Program-made: the position numbers and the translations under genes
Origin: Bradyrhizobium semiaridum
Lineage (GTDB): Bacteria; Pseudomonadota; Alphaproteobacteria; Rhizobiales; Xanthobacteraceae
Direction: 5' to 3'
Length of the DNA: 64,000 bases
NCBI RefSeq assembly: GCF_020329505.1
Contig: NZ_JAGKJJ010000047.1
Span: 1-64,000 of the forward strand
Shown here: positions 16,083-24,526 of the stretch, one piece after another
Layout of the letters: every line of letters starts with the position of its first letter
Position numbering within the stretch: position 1 is the stretch's first letter
Notes under the pieces: model-generated
The model's input: only the letters and a program-made list of their open reading frames with translations
What the model was told of the DNA's origin: nothing
Database searches by the model: none

Positions 16083-17018
16083 TCATGTCAGGGCAAGCAG
16101 CCCGTTTGCACTTTCGGGAGCGATCCGGAAATCGCGGCTCTTGACCACGTCGCCTTCGATCTGCCGGCCCATCTTCTTCCAGATCGCCGCCGCCGCAGCC
16201 TTTGGATAGACGTGCAATCCGTGATCCTGCGTCGACGTGTTGTGCAGGCCGAGCGTCCGGCGCAGCACGCCATTGCCGTAATGCACGGCATAGGAGTTCC
16301 AGGTCGACCGCGTCCAGTGCTCCATGGTGACGGAGATGTTCAGGCAGTCGTGGTTCTCGACCTTGTGCGGTGCATAGAGCGGCCAGGTCAGCATCTCGCC
16401 CGGGTGCAGGTCGAACACGGTCGCGAACTCGTCGAACCAGCTCCGGTAGGGCACGTCCTCATTGGTCTCACGCAACAGGATCTTCTCGATGCTCTGCGGC
16501 GGCATGAAGACGTCCGAGCGCGGATAGATGAACACCCGCTTGACGCCGGAAATCTGCCAGAGCGACTGCCCCTGAATGTCGGCGTGGTAAGGCACCTTGG
16601 CATTCGGCGAGGATACCAGCACGCCGATGTTGCGCTTGAACGTCTTGAAGCCGCTCATCCGCGCTTCGAATTCCGCGAAGATCTCGTTGAGCAGATCGTT
16701 GTATTCGGGCGCCCAGTCCATGATCCGGCGAATGTTCATCCAGATCCGGCCCTTCTCGATCGCTTCAATCGCCTCAAGCCCGGAGCTACCGCCCAGCTCG
16801 CCATAGATGCGCCTCGGCGTGTCGCCGTCGAAGCTGACCGACTCGAGCCCGAGATGGGATTTCGGGCAGCGCTCGATCAACTTGCCGACCGCTTGTCTGG
16901 TGAACAGCTCGCTCTCGGCCAAACGATGCCGAAGCTTGATCGCGTGCAAGCCGAACAGACGCTCATGCTGCGCCTGCCAATCGACGATGATATCGCGGTT
17001 CATACTGATCGAATTCAT
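16083..17018 (-). CDS. FIH/JmjC-like cupin oxygenase with complete iron triad
   Basis: A 311-residue protein resembling factor-inhibiting-HIF-type Fe(II)/2-oxoglutarate dioxygenases. The facial triad is complete: His145 and Asp147 in KVPYHADIQGQS and His218 in LYAPHKVEN, with SGVKRVFIYP carrying the probable 2-oxoglutarate lysine. It is paralogous to the protein at 3585-4532 along the whole length, but that copy has Tyr at the His218 position. Start at 17018 with GGAG 9 bases upstream. The GNAT-like gene follows after 3 bp. A hydroxylation or oxidation step coupled to an acylation is inferred, with unknown substrate. Confidence 0.8.
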   Translation of the reverse strand: MNSISMNRDIIVDWQAQHERLFGLHAIKLRHRLAESELFTRQAVGKLIERCPKSHLGLESVSFDGDTPRRIYGELGGSSGLEAIEAIEKGRIWMNIRRIMDWAPEYNDLLNEIFAEFEARMSGFKTFKRNIGVLVSSPNAKVPYHADIQGQSLWQISGVKRVFIYPRSDVFMPPQSIEKILLRETNEDVPYRSWFDEFATVFDLHPGEMLTWPLYAPHKVENHDCLNISVTMEHWTRSTWNSYAVHYGNGVLRRTLGLHNTSTQDHGLHVYPKAAAAAIWKKMGRQIEGDVVKSRDFRIAPESANGLLALT

Positions 17019-17311
17019 TCTTGATGCTCCAGCCGGGCCACTTGCGGAACCTCCGGCAATTCAATATGGGGCCGAGATGAAGGTACGCGCTGTTGCGATC
17101 GCGTTAAATGCGACAAACTGCGATAAACATTGTCGAGGTTAATGTCGCTCAGAAGTTAACCGTGCAAATCGCAGGACGCTTTCGTCCCGTGTTGATCCAC
17201 ATCGTTCAAGTTTGATGCAATGGGTTAACCGTCGCTCATCACTTCCGCGGCGCCAAAGGGTATCGCTGCGCTCCACCCATCCTGCGAAACGACGAAGCGC
17301 GGAACGACGAG

Positions 17312-17767
17312 CTAGAACGGCAGCGCGACGCCAGTCTTGATTTCCTTCAGGATCACGTTGGTGCGCACGTAGCGGATGCCGGGGATGCGAAACATGAACT
17401 CGTCGAGGAATTTGTTGTAGGCCTCCATGTCGCGCACGACGACGCGGAGGTGATAGTCGGCATCGCCGGTGGTCGCGAAACATTCCAGCACCTCGCGGCG
17501 CTTCGTCACGCGGGCGACGAACTCGTCGACGAATTTGGCGTCGTGGCGCTCCAGCGAAACGTGCAGGATCGCCGAGGTCGCAAAGCCCGCCCGCTCGCGC
17601 TTCACCAGCGCGGAATAGCCTGCGATGATGCCGGACTCCTCCAGCGCACGGACGCGGCGCCAGCAGGCTGACGTCGACATGCCGACGGTTTCCGCAAGCT
17701 GCTGGTTGGTGGCGCGGCCGTCCTTCTGCAGTTCGGCGAGAATCCGCTCATCGTGCTCCTCGACCAC
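17312..17767 (-). CDS. Lrp/AsnC-family transcriptional regulator
   Basis: A 151-residue Lrp-type regulator. The N-terminal helix-turn-helix contains ATNQQLAETVGMSTSACWRR and ends ALEESGIIAGYSA. The C-terminal RAM (amino-acid sensing) domain includes CFATTGDADYHLRVVVRDME. The GTG start at 17767 has ACCTCC (GGAGGT on the coding strand) 6 bases upstream. It is divergent from the indolepyruvate:ferredoxin oxidoreductase gene and probably controls it in response to an amino acid such as tryptophan, phenylalanine or a branched-chain acid (inference from context). Confidence 0.93.
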   Translation of the reverse strand: MVEEHDERILAELQKDGRATNQQLAETVGMSTSACWRRVRALEESGIIAGYSALVKRERAGFATSAILHVSLERHDAKFVDEFVARVTKRREVLECFATTGDADYHLRVVVRDMEAYNKFLDEFMFRIPGIRYVRTNVILKEIKTGVALPF

Positions 17768-17783
17768 GAGAAACCTCCAAATT

Positions 17784-17864
17784 GGTAGAAATTACCGAAC
17801 AATGCCTATCATAGCAAAATTCTACCGAAATGGCATTCCCGAGCGGGCGGATAGGTAAGACCTA
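17784..17864. promoter_or_regulatory. Candidate Lrp operator region
   Basis: In the 155-bp divergent gap there is GGTA-GAAAT-TACC at 17784-17796 and a perfect TAGGT-AAG-ACCTA at 17852-17864, with a half-related TTCTACCGAAAT between them (about 17820-17831). Repeated GGTAG/CTACC half sites over about 80 bp fit the wrapped binding of Lrp-type octamers. The region is also the AT-richest nearby. Confidence 0.45.
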
Positions 17865-17922
17865 CCAAGCGCTCCGGCGTAGCGTTGGCTCCTGAGATCA
17901 GATCGATTCCAAGGGGTCAGTC

Positions 17923-20900
17923 ATGGGCCAGATGCCAGCACTCGACGCCTACCAGCTCTCCGACCGCTACACCCGCGACCGCGGCCGCGTCTTCATCACC
18001 GGCACGCAGGCGATCGTCCGCATCGCGCTCGACCAAGCGAGGCGCGACCGTGCGGCCGGGCTCAATACCGCGGGCTTCATCTCCGGCTATCGCGGCTCAC
18101 CGCTCGGCGGTGTCGACCTCGAACTGTGGAAGATCAAGGATCAGTTGAAGCAGAGCCGGATCGAGTTCCTGCCGGCCGTCAACGAAGACCTTGCCGCCAC
18201 GGCGGTGCTCGGCTCGCAGCAGGTGGAGACGCAGAGGGATCGCAAGGTCGATGGCGTATTCGGCCTGTGGTACGGCAAGGGGCCTGGCGTCGATCGCTCC
18301 GGCGACGCGCTCAAGCACGGCAATGCCTACGGCTCCTCGCCGCATGGCGGTGTGCTCGTCGTCGCCGGTGACGATCATGGCTGCGTGTCGTCCTCGATGC
18401 CGCACCAGTCCGACGTCGCCTTCATGAGCTGGTTCATGCCGACGCTGCACCCGGCCGATGTCGGCGAATATCTCGCCTTCGGAGAATATGGTTACGCGCT
18501 GAGCCGCTTCTCCGGCATGTGGGTCGGCTTCAAGGCGATCTCGGAGATCGTGGAATCGGGCGCCTCGGTCGAGCTGCCGCCGCGGCGGCGCTTCCTCCAG
18601 CCGGACTTCACGCCGCCGCCCGGCGGGCTGCATTATCGCTGGCCCGATCTGCCGGGGCCGCAGATCGAGGAGCGGCTGGAGGCGAAGAAGCATGCGGTCT
18701 ACGCCTTTGCAAAAGCCAATCCGATCGACCGTCGCATCTACGGCATCAAGGATGCGCGCTACGGCATCGTCACGACGGGCAAGGCGCATCTCGATCTGAT
18801 GGAGGCGCTGCGGCTGGTCGGGCTCGATGAGGCCGCCTGCCGCCGCTTCGGCATCGACATCTACAAGGTCGGCATGGTGTGGCCGCTGGCGCTGCACGAC
18901 GCCATGGAGTTCGTGCAGCGCAAGCGCGAGATTCTGGTTGTCGAGGAGAAGCGCGGCATCATCGAAAGCCAGTTCAAGGAATATTTCTACGACTATCCCG
19001 GCGCCAAGCCGGAGCGGATGGTCGGCAAGCATGACGAGACCGGGGCCCGTCTGATCTCGTGGATCGGCGAATTGTCGCCGCGCATGCTGGCCGGCGTGCT
19101 GGCGCGGCGGCTCGATCCGATGTTTCCGGAACTGCAGCTCGGCCGCCGCGTCGCCGAGCTCGCGCCCGAGCACGACCGCATGATCGCGGTGCCGGGCGCG
19201 ACGCGCACGCCGTATTTCTGCTCCGGCTGCCCGCACAACACCTCGACGAAGGTGCCGGAGGGCTCAAAGGCGTTGGCCGGCATCGGCTGTCACTTCATGG
19301 CGAGCTGGATGGACCGCGAGACCTCGTCGCTGATCCAGATGGGCGGCGAAGGCGTCAACTGGGCCGCATCGTCAAAATTCACCGGCAACAGCCATGTGTT
19401 CCAGAACCTCGGCGAAGGCACCTATTATCACTCCGGCTCGATGGCGATCCGGCAAGCGATCGCGGCAAAGGCCAATATCACCTACAAGATCCTGTTCAAC
19501 GACGCGGTCGCGATGACCGGCGGCCAGCCGGTCGACGGCCCGGTCAGCGTGCAGGCGATCGCGCACAGCGTCCGAGCCGAGGGCGTATCGCGGATCGCAC
19601 TGGTGTCCGATGATCCGGCGCAATTCTCGCCGGCCGATTTGCCCAATGGCGTCACCATCCATCCGCGCGAGGAGATGGATGCCGTGCAGCGCGAGCTGCG
19701 CGAAATCGAGGGCGTCACGGTGCTGATCTATCAGCAGACCTGCGCCACCGAGAAGCGGCGGCGGCGCAAGCGCGGGCAGCTCGCCGATCCCGCGCGCTTC
19801 GCCTACATCAACGATCTCGTCTGCGAGGGCTGCGGCGACTGCTCGGTGGAATCGAACTGCCTCAGCGTCGAGCCGAAGGAGACGCCGTTCGGCCGCAAGC
19901 GCAAGATCAACCTCTCGACCTGCAACAAGGATTTCTCCTGCCTCAACGGCTTCTGCCCGAGCTTTGTTACCATCGAAGGCGGCAAGCGGCGCACAAAGAC
20001 TGCCAGCGCGATCGATCCGCTGACGCGTGCCGCCACCCTACCCACGCCGGAACTTGCGGCGCTGGATCGTCCTTACGATCTGCTCGTCACTGGCGTCGGC
20101 GGCACCGGCGTGATCACGGTCGGCGCGCTGATCGCGATGGCCGCGCATCTCGAGGGCCGCGGCGTCTCGGTGCTCGACTTTACTGGCTTTGCGCAGAAGT
20201 TCGGCCCGGTGCTGAGCTTCCTGCGGCTCGCGGCGACGCCTGCGGAGCTGCACCAGGTGCGGATCGACCAGGGCGCGGCCGACGCGCTGATCGGCTGCGA
20301 TCTCGTGGTGAGCTCGTCGGCAAAAGCCTCCGGTACCTATCGCAAGGGCATGCGCGCTGCGATCAACCTGGCGGAGATGCCGACCGGCGACGTGGTTCGC
20401 TTCCGTGACGCCGATCTTGCGTCGCCGGTGCGCTTGCGCGCGATCGAGCGGGTGATCGGACCCGGCAATCTCACGACGATCGACGCCAACGCACTGGCCG
20501 AGCGGCTCACCGGCGACAGCGTCTACGCCAACATCATGATGCTCGGCTTCGCCTGGCAGCAGGGGCTGGTGCCGGTGTCGCTGGACGCACTGACGCGCGC
20601 GATCGAGCTGAACGGCGTCACCGTCGAACGCAACAAGCATGCCTTGGCCTGGGGCCGGATCGCATTCGCCGAACCGGCGTTTCTGCCGGAGGCCGGGGAT
20701 GCCGACAGCAAGGAGCCCGAGACGCTCGACCGGATCATCGCGCGGCGCGCGGATTTCCTCACGGGCTATCAGGACGCGGCCTACGCGGCGCGCTATCGCA
20801 CCAGGGTCGACCGCGTGCGTCGCGCCGAGGCGGCGCTGGGCGGCCACGGCGAAGAAGGTGCGCCCCCTCTCCCGCTTGTGGAGGAGGGTTGGGGTGGGGA

Positions 20901-21567
20901 TCTCTCCACGAATCGGATCGCGGAGGGAGCCCCCACCCGTATCGCATCTGTCGATGCGATACGGCCTCCCCCGCAAGCGGGAGAGGGGGACGAAGCCCGC
21001 GGCAAGACCGATCTCCCTCTCACCGAGGCCGTCGCCCGCTCGCTGTTCAAGCTGATGGCTTACAAGGACGAGTATGAAGTGGCGCGGCTGCATATGCAGA
21101 GCGGGTTCCTCGACACGCTCAAACGCGAATTCGACGGCGACTTCACAGTGCAGTACCACCTCGCCCCACCCTTCCTCCCCGCAAAACACGATGCGCGCGG
21201 GCGGCCGCGCAAGCGGGCGTTCGGCCAGTGGATCCAGACCCCGCTAAAACTGCTGGCGCGGCTGAAGGGGCTGCGCGGCACACCGTTCGATGTGTTCGGC
21301 TACACGGCTGAGCGGCGTGCCGAGCGCGAATTGATCGTCTGGTACGAGGCGCTGATCGACACGATCATCACAAGGCTCGATGCAGCGCCGCTGCCCGACC
21401 TCGTCGCGCTGGCAAAGGCGCCGATGGAGATCCGCGGCTATGGCCCGGTGAAGGACGCGGCGATCGAAAAGACCAAGGCCGAGGTCGCGCGGCTGACCGA
21501 GCGACTCACCCCCACACCGAGCGATGCAGGCGACGGCTCAGGCCGCCGCGCCGCGCTTGGCCGGTGA
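17923..21567 (+). CDS. Indolepyruvate ferredoxin oxidoreductase family protein, single-chain, with in-frame repeat insertion
   Basis: A 1214-residue fused oxidoreductase that decarboxylates aryl- or branched 2-oxo acids to acyl-CoA with ThDP and ferredoxin. The N-terminal half is the IorA-like ThDP region, including FCSGCPHNTS near 430 and the ThDP domain around 490. Cysteine clusters for Fe-S binding follow (CEGCGDCSVESNC near 634 and CNKDFSCLNGFC near 666). The IorB/gamma-like domain starts at GVGGTGVITVGALI (about 723) and a C-terminal extension closes the chain. About 43 residues near 980-1023 are a translated palindromic repeat and explain why the chain is longer than the roughly 1160 residues I expect. 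AAGGGGTCAGTC precedes the ATG. Confidence 0.92.
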   Translation: MGQMPALDAYQLSDRYTRDRGRVFITGTQAIVRIALDQARRDRAAGLNTAGFISGYRGSPLGGVDLELWKIKDQLKQSRIEFLPAVNEDLAATAVLGSQQVETQRDRKVDGVFGLWYGKGPGVDRSGDALKHGNAYGSSPHGGVLVVAGDDHGCVSSSMPHQSDVAFMSWFMPTLHPADVGEYLAFGEYGYALSRFSGMWVGFKAISEIVESGASVELPPRRRFLQPDFTPPPGGLHYRWPDLPGPQIEERLEAKKHAVYAFAKANPIDRRIYGIKDARYGIVTTGKAHLDLMEALRLVGLDEAACRRFGIDIYKVGMVWPLALHDAMEFVQRKREILVVEEKRGIIESQFKEYFYDYPGAKPERMVGKHDETGARLISWIGELSPRMLAGVLARRLDPMFPELQLGRRVAELAPEHDRMIAVPGATRTPYFCSGCPHNTSTKVPEGSKALAGIGCHFMASWMDRETSSLIQMGGEGVNWAASSKFTGNSHVFQNLGEGTYYHSGSMAIRQAIAAKANITYKILFNDAVAMTGGQPVDGPVSVQAIAHSVRAEGVSRIALVSDDPAQFSPADLPNGVTIHPREEMDAVQRELREIEGVTVLIYQQTCATEKRRRRKRGQLADPARFAYINDLVCEGCGDCSVESNCLSVEPKETPFGRKRKINLSTCNKDFSCLNGFCPSFVTIEGGKRRTKTASAIDPLTRAATLPTPELAALDRPYDLLVTGVGGTGVITVGALIAMAAHLEGRGVSVLDFTGFAQKFGPVLSFLRLAATPAELHQVRIDQGAADALIGCDLVVSSSAKASGTYRKGMRAAINLAEMPTGDVVRFRDADLASPVRLRAIERVIGPGNLTTIDANALAERLTGDSVYANIMMLGFAWQQGLVPVSLDALTRAIELNGVTVERNKHALAWGRIAFAEPAFLPEAGDADSKEPETLDRIIARRADFLTGYQDAAYAARYRTRVDRVRRAEAALGGHGEEGAPPLPLVEEGWGGDLSTNRIAEGAPTRIASVDAIRPPPQAGEGDEARGKTDLPLTEAVARSLFKLMAYKDEYEVARLHMQSGFLDTLKREFDGDFTVQYHLAPPFLPAKHDARGRPRKRAFGQWIQTPLKLLARLKGLRGTPFDVFGYTAERRAERELIVWYEALIDTIITRLDAAPLPDLVALAKAPMEIRGYGPVKDAAIEKTKAEVARLTERLTPTPSDAGDGSGRRAALGR
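20862..20990. repeat. REP-like palindromic element inside a coding sequence
   Basis: This segment begins CCCCCTCTCCCGCTTG, passes through GGAGGGTTGGGGTGGGG, contains the palindrome CGTATCGCATC-TGTC-GATGCGATACG, and ends CCGCAAGCGGGAGAGGGGG. It aligns over its whole length with intergenic elements at 51737-51878 and, more loosely, 33148-33267. Here it is read in frame as part of the indolepyruvate oxidoreductase without stop codons. Boundaries are accurate to a few bases. Confidence 0.85.
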
Positions 21568-22915
21568 CACCAGGCCAACCACGATGGTCGCAAGCACTGC
21601 GACCACAATGTTGAGCAAGAGCGCGCCGAAGCCGACATAGAAGGTGTAGCTGGCATCGCCGAGTGAGATCGAGGCGAGCGGCTTCAGCCCGTTGCTCCAG
21701 GAGGCCGCCGAGCAGCTGCAGGTCGAGTGCATATTGCGTCGGCAGGAACAGGATGAAGGCCAGCGCACCGACCTTCACCACCAGCGAGGTGATCTTTGCC
21801 ACGGACGCCTCGCCGGCATGCGAGATGTCCGGGTTGACATAGGACTTCCAGACGTTGCGGGTGAACAGATTGGCGGCGCCGATGCTCATCACCGCCGCCG
21901 GCACCAGCGCGCCGATTGCAATCGCCGAGAACGCAAAGCCCGCGAACCATTCCGGAAACAGCGCCTTGAACAGCATCGGCACCACGTCGTTCGGCGAAGT
22001 CACCTTGATGCCCGCGGCATAGGCCATGTAGCCGAGCAGAGCGATCAGGCCGAGCAGCAGCGTATAGGCAGGCAGCAGGATCGCGTTCTTGCGGATGGTG
22101 TCTGCCGATTTCGAGGCGAAGATTCCGGTCAGCGTGTGCGGATACATGAACGCCGCGAGCGCAGATCCGAGCGCCAGCGTCGCATAGGGCAGATATTGCG
22201 CGGGCTTCAGCGTCAGCCCGGTGGCGCCGCCCTTGGCGGTGAAGGCATCATTGGCCGCGGCGAACACCGCGCCGTAGCCGCCGAGTTTTGCCGGCACCAC
22301 GACCACGGCCGTCAAGACCACGATGTAGATCATGATGTCCTTGACGAAGGCGATCAGCGCCGGCGCGCGCAGGCCGGAGCTGTAGGTATAGAGCGCGAGG
22401 ATCACGAAGGCGGCGATGATCGGCAATTCGCCCGACAGCCCCATCGCCTTGATCACGACCTCCATGCCGATCAGCTGCAGCGCGATATAGGGCATGGTCG
22501 CGACGAGACCGGTCAGCGCCACCACGAGCTCAAGCGCGCGCGAGCCGTAGGCGGCATGAACGACGTCGGCGGCGGTGACGTGGCCGGCGGCATGCGCCTT
22601 CTTCCACAGCACCGGCATCACGGCGAACACGAAGGGATAGACGATGATGGTGTAGGGCAGCGCGAAGAAGCCGTAGGCGCCGACCGCATAGACCAGCGCC
22701 GGCACCGCGATCACGGTGTAGGCGGTGTAGAAGTCACCGCCGACCAGAAACCAGGTGATCCAGGTGCCGAACTGGCGGCCGCCGAGGCCCCATTCGTCGA
22801 GATGCTCGCTGACCGGTCCGCTTTTCCAACGCGCAGCGAAGAAGCCCATCACCGTGACGAGGGCGAAGAAAAAGATGAATACGCAAAGTGCGACCCAGGC
22901 GATATGATCGGTCAT
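21538..22915 (-). pseudogene. Sodium:solute symporter (MctP-like monocarboxylate permease), broken by an internal deletion and frameshift
   Basis: The first about 415 residues are an intact SSS-family permease: MTDHIAWVALCVFIFFFALV, the SSS stretch LVGGDFYTAYTVIAVPALVY, and repeated membrane helices up to ILFLPTQYALDLQLLGG. There the frame changes. The proper C-terminal helix (YVGFGALLLNIVVAVLATIV, ending SPAKRGAAA at 21538) is in another frame, and the helix or helices normally between these parts are missing. The uninterrupted frame instead ends in Arg-rich nonsense at 21506. It is paired with a DUF3311 gene as in functional systems. Its 3' end overlaps the convergent oxidoreductase gene. 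Confidence 0.75.
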
Positions 22916-22925
22916 GGCATCCCCC

Positions 22926-23111
22926 TCACCGCGTCTCGTCGCTATCCGGCGTACGGCTGCGATAGACCAGCCAGATCAGCAGCGAGGAGATCGGAACCCA
23001 GGCGAGCTGGTACCAGTAGAAGAACGGAAAGCCGAACAGCGAGGGCTCAGCGAAATTGTAGAACGGCACCCACAGCAAGCCGATGAACGGCAGCAGCAAC
23101 AACATCCACAT
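22926..23111 (-). CDS. DUF3311 small membrane protein, symporter partner
   Basis: A 61-residue two-helix membrane protein: MWMLLLLPFIGLLWVPFYNF, then FPFFYWYQLAWVPISSLLIW, ending in a charged tail RSRTPDSDETR. DUF3311 proteins are regularly encoded just before SSS-family monocarboxylate permeases and are thought to be accessory subunits. Here the stop lies 10 bp from the start of the broken symporter. If the symporter is dead, this partner is probably non-functional too, although its own reading frame is intact. Confidence 0.8.
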   Translation of the reverse strand: MWMLLLLPFIGLLWVPFYNFAEPSLFGFPFFYWYQLAWVPISSLLIWLVYRSRTPDSDETR

Positions 23112-23266
23112 CAGCTAAACTCTTAACCCATAAGGTTGCCCGTGCGCGGCGGGTCTCGCCGGCATCGCCCCGCGATCAACGATCCAGGAACCTGTTCGTT
23201 GCGTCTAGAATCACAGGTACGGCAATGCGACGCAAAAAGATGTGATCGCCGCCTCGCGCATGCCCT

Positions 23267-24232
23267 CTATTCGGCCTTGATGCCGGCGTCCCGGATCACC
23301 TTGCGCCAGCGCGCCTCCTCCCCGGCGAAATAGCGGTCGAGCTCGGCCGGCGGCGCGGCGACCATCACGAGGCCCTCATTGACGCTGAGTTTCCTGAAGG
23401 CGTCGGACTGCACCACCCTGCCTGCGGATTTGTTCAGGCGCTCGATCAGATCCGGCGGCGTGTTCGCCGGCGCGAACAGGCCATACCAGGATTCCGCGAC
23501 ATAGCCCGGCACGCCGGCTTCCGCCACCGTCGGCAATTGCGGGAACGCCGCCGAGCGTTCGGCCGAGGTCACCGCGATGGCGCGAAGCTGGCCGGCGGCA
23601 ACCAGCGACGCGCAGCTCGCCACCGTCGTGAACATCACCTGGATTTGGCCGCCGAGCAGATCGGTGATCGCCGGCACCGCGCCCTTGTAGGGCACGGTGG
23701 TGAGATTGACACCGGCCAGATGCTTGAACAGCTCGCCGGCCAGATGCGCCGAGGTGCCGGTGCCGTAGGTGCCATACGACAGCTTCTCCGGATCGGCCTT
23801 CGCGGCGGCGATCAGGTCGGCAATCGATTTCACCGACGAGGCTGGATTGACCACGACGACGTTGAACGAGCGCGCGATCAGCGCCACCGGCACAAAATCC
23901 TTGTGCGGATCGTAGGGCAGCTTGCTGTAGAGGCTGGGATTGACCGCGTTGGCGAACGTGCCCATCAGCAGCGTATAGCCGTCGGCCGGGCTGGCCGCGA
24001 CACTCTGGGTGCCGATGATGGTACCGGCACCCGGCTTGTTCTCGATGATGATGGTGGCGCCGAGATCCTTCTGCATCTCCTGCGCCAGCGTGCGCGCCAC
24101 CACGTCGGTGCCGCCGCCCGGCGCGAACGGCACCACGATCTTGACCACGTGGTCGGGATAGCCTGCCGAGGCCGGCGCCAGCAGCAGCGCGCTTGCTGCG
24201 ATCGCGAACAGGAGAGTCAGGATACGATGCAT
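23267..24232 (-). CDS. Tripartite tricarboxylate transporter substrate-binding protein (Bug/TctC family)
   Basis: A 321-residue periplasmic solute receptor. It has a signal peptide (LLFAIAASALLLAPASAG), then the Bug-family start YPDHVVKIVVPFAPGGGTDV, the typical IIENKPGAGTIIGTQSVAAS and the mid-protein YGTYGTGTSAHLAGELF. Such proteins bind carboxylates and feed a TctAB membrane unit. No tctA or tctB lies next to it, so it is an orphan receptor that may share a distant permease. A GGGGGA site lies upstream of the ATG. Confidence 0.93.
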   Translation of the reverse strand: MHRILTLLFAIAASALLLAPASAGYPDHVVKIVVPFAPGGGTDVVARTLAQEMQKDLGATIIIENKPGAGTIIGTQSVAASPADGYTLLMGTFANAVNPSLYSKLPYDPHKDFVPVALIARSFNVVVVNPASSVKSIADLIAAAKADPEKLSYGTYGTGTSAHLAGELFKHLAGVNLTTVPYKGAVPAITDLLGGQIQVMFTTVASCASLVAAGQLRAIAVTSAERSAAFPQLPTVAEAGVPGYVAESWYGLFAPANTPPDLIERLNKSAGRVVQSDAFRKLSVNEGLVMVAAPPAELDRYFAGEEARWRKVIRDAGIKAE

Positions 24233-24335
24233 GGCAGTCCCCCGCAGCAGACGGTGTCTTCTTCATACACGCGTGCGCTATGCGTCGGGTGCCGGGTGGT
24301 TATGACGCGCGAAGGAAGCGCTCGACTGGCAGACC

Positions 24336-24462
24336 CGTCATCCTGAGGTGCGAGCTCTTGCGAGCCTCGAAGGATCGACGGACCGGCTCCGACCGCATGG
24401 CTGCATCGGGGCCGATTCATCCTTCGAGGCTCGCCGAAGAGGCTCGCACCTCAGGATGACGG
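24336..24462. repeat. Inverted repeat element (CATCCTGAGGTGCGAGC family)
   Basis: The left arm CGTCATCCTGAGGTGCGAGC and the right arm GCTCGCACCTCAGGATGACG are near-perfect inverse copies, with an internal pair GAGCCTCGAAGGAT / ATCCTTCGAGGCTC. Related copies occur at 29181-29286 and 47117-47210 in this window. It lies between the Bug gene and a LysR gene. Confidence 0.8.
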
Positions 24463-24526
24463 TGTTGGATTTGCGCTGGCTCCATCCACATCATCGCGAT
24501 CCAACGGGTCGCAATGACGGCTTCCC

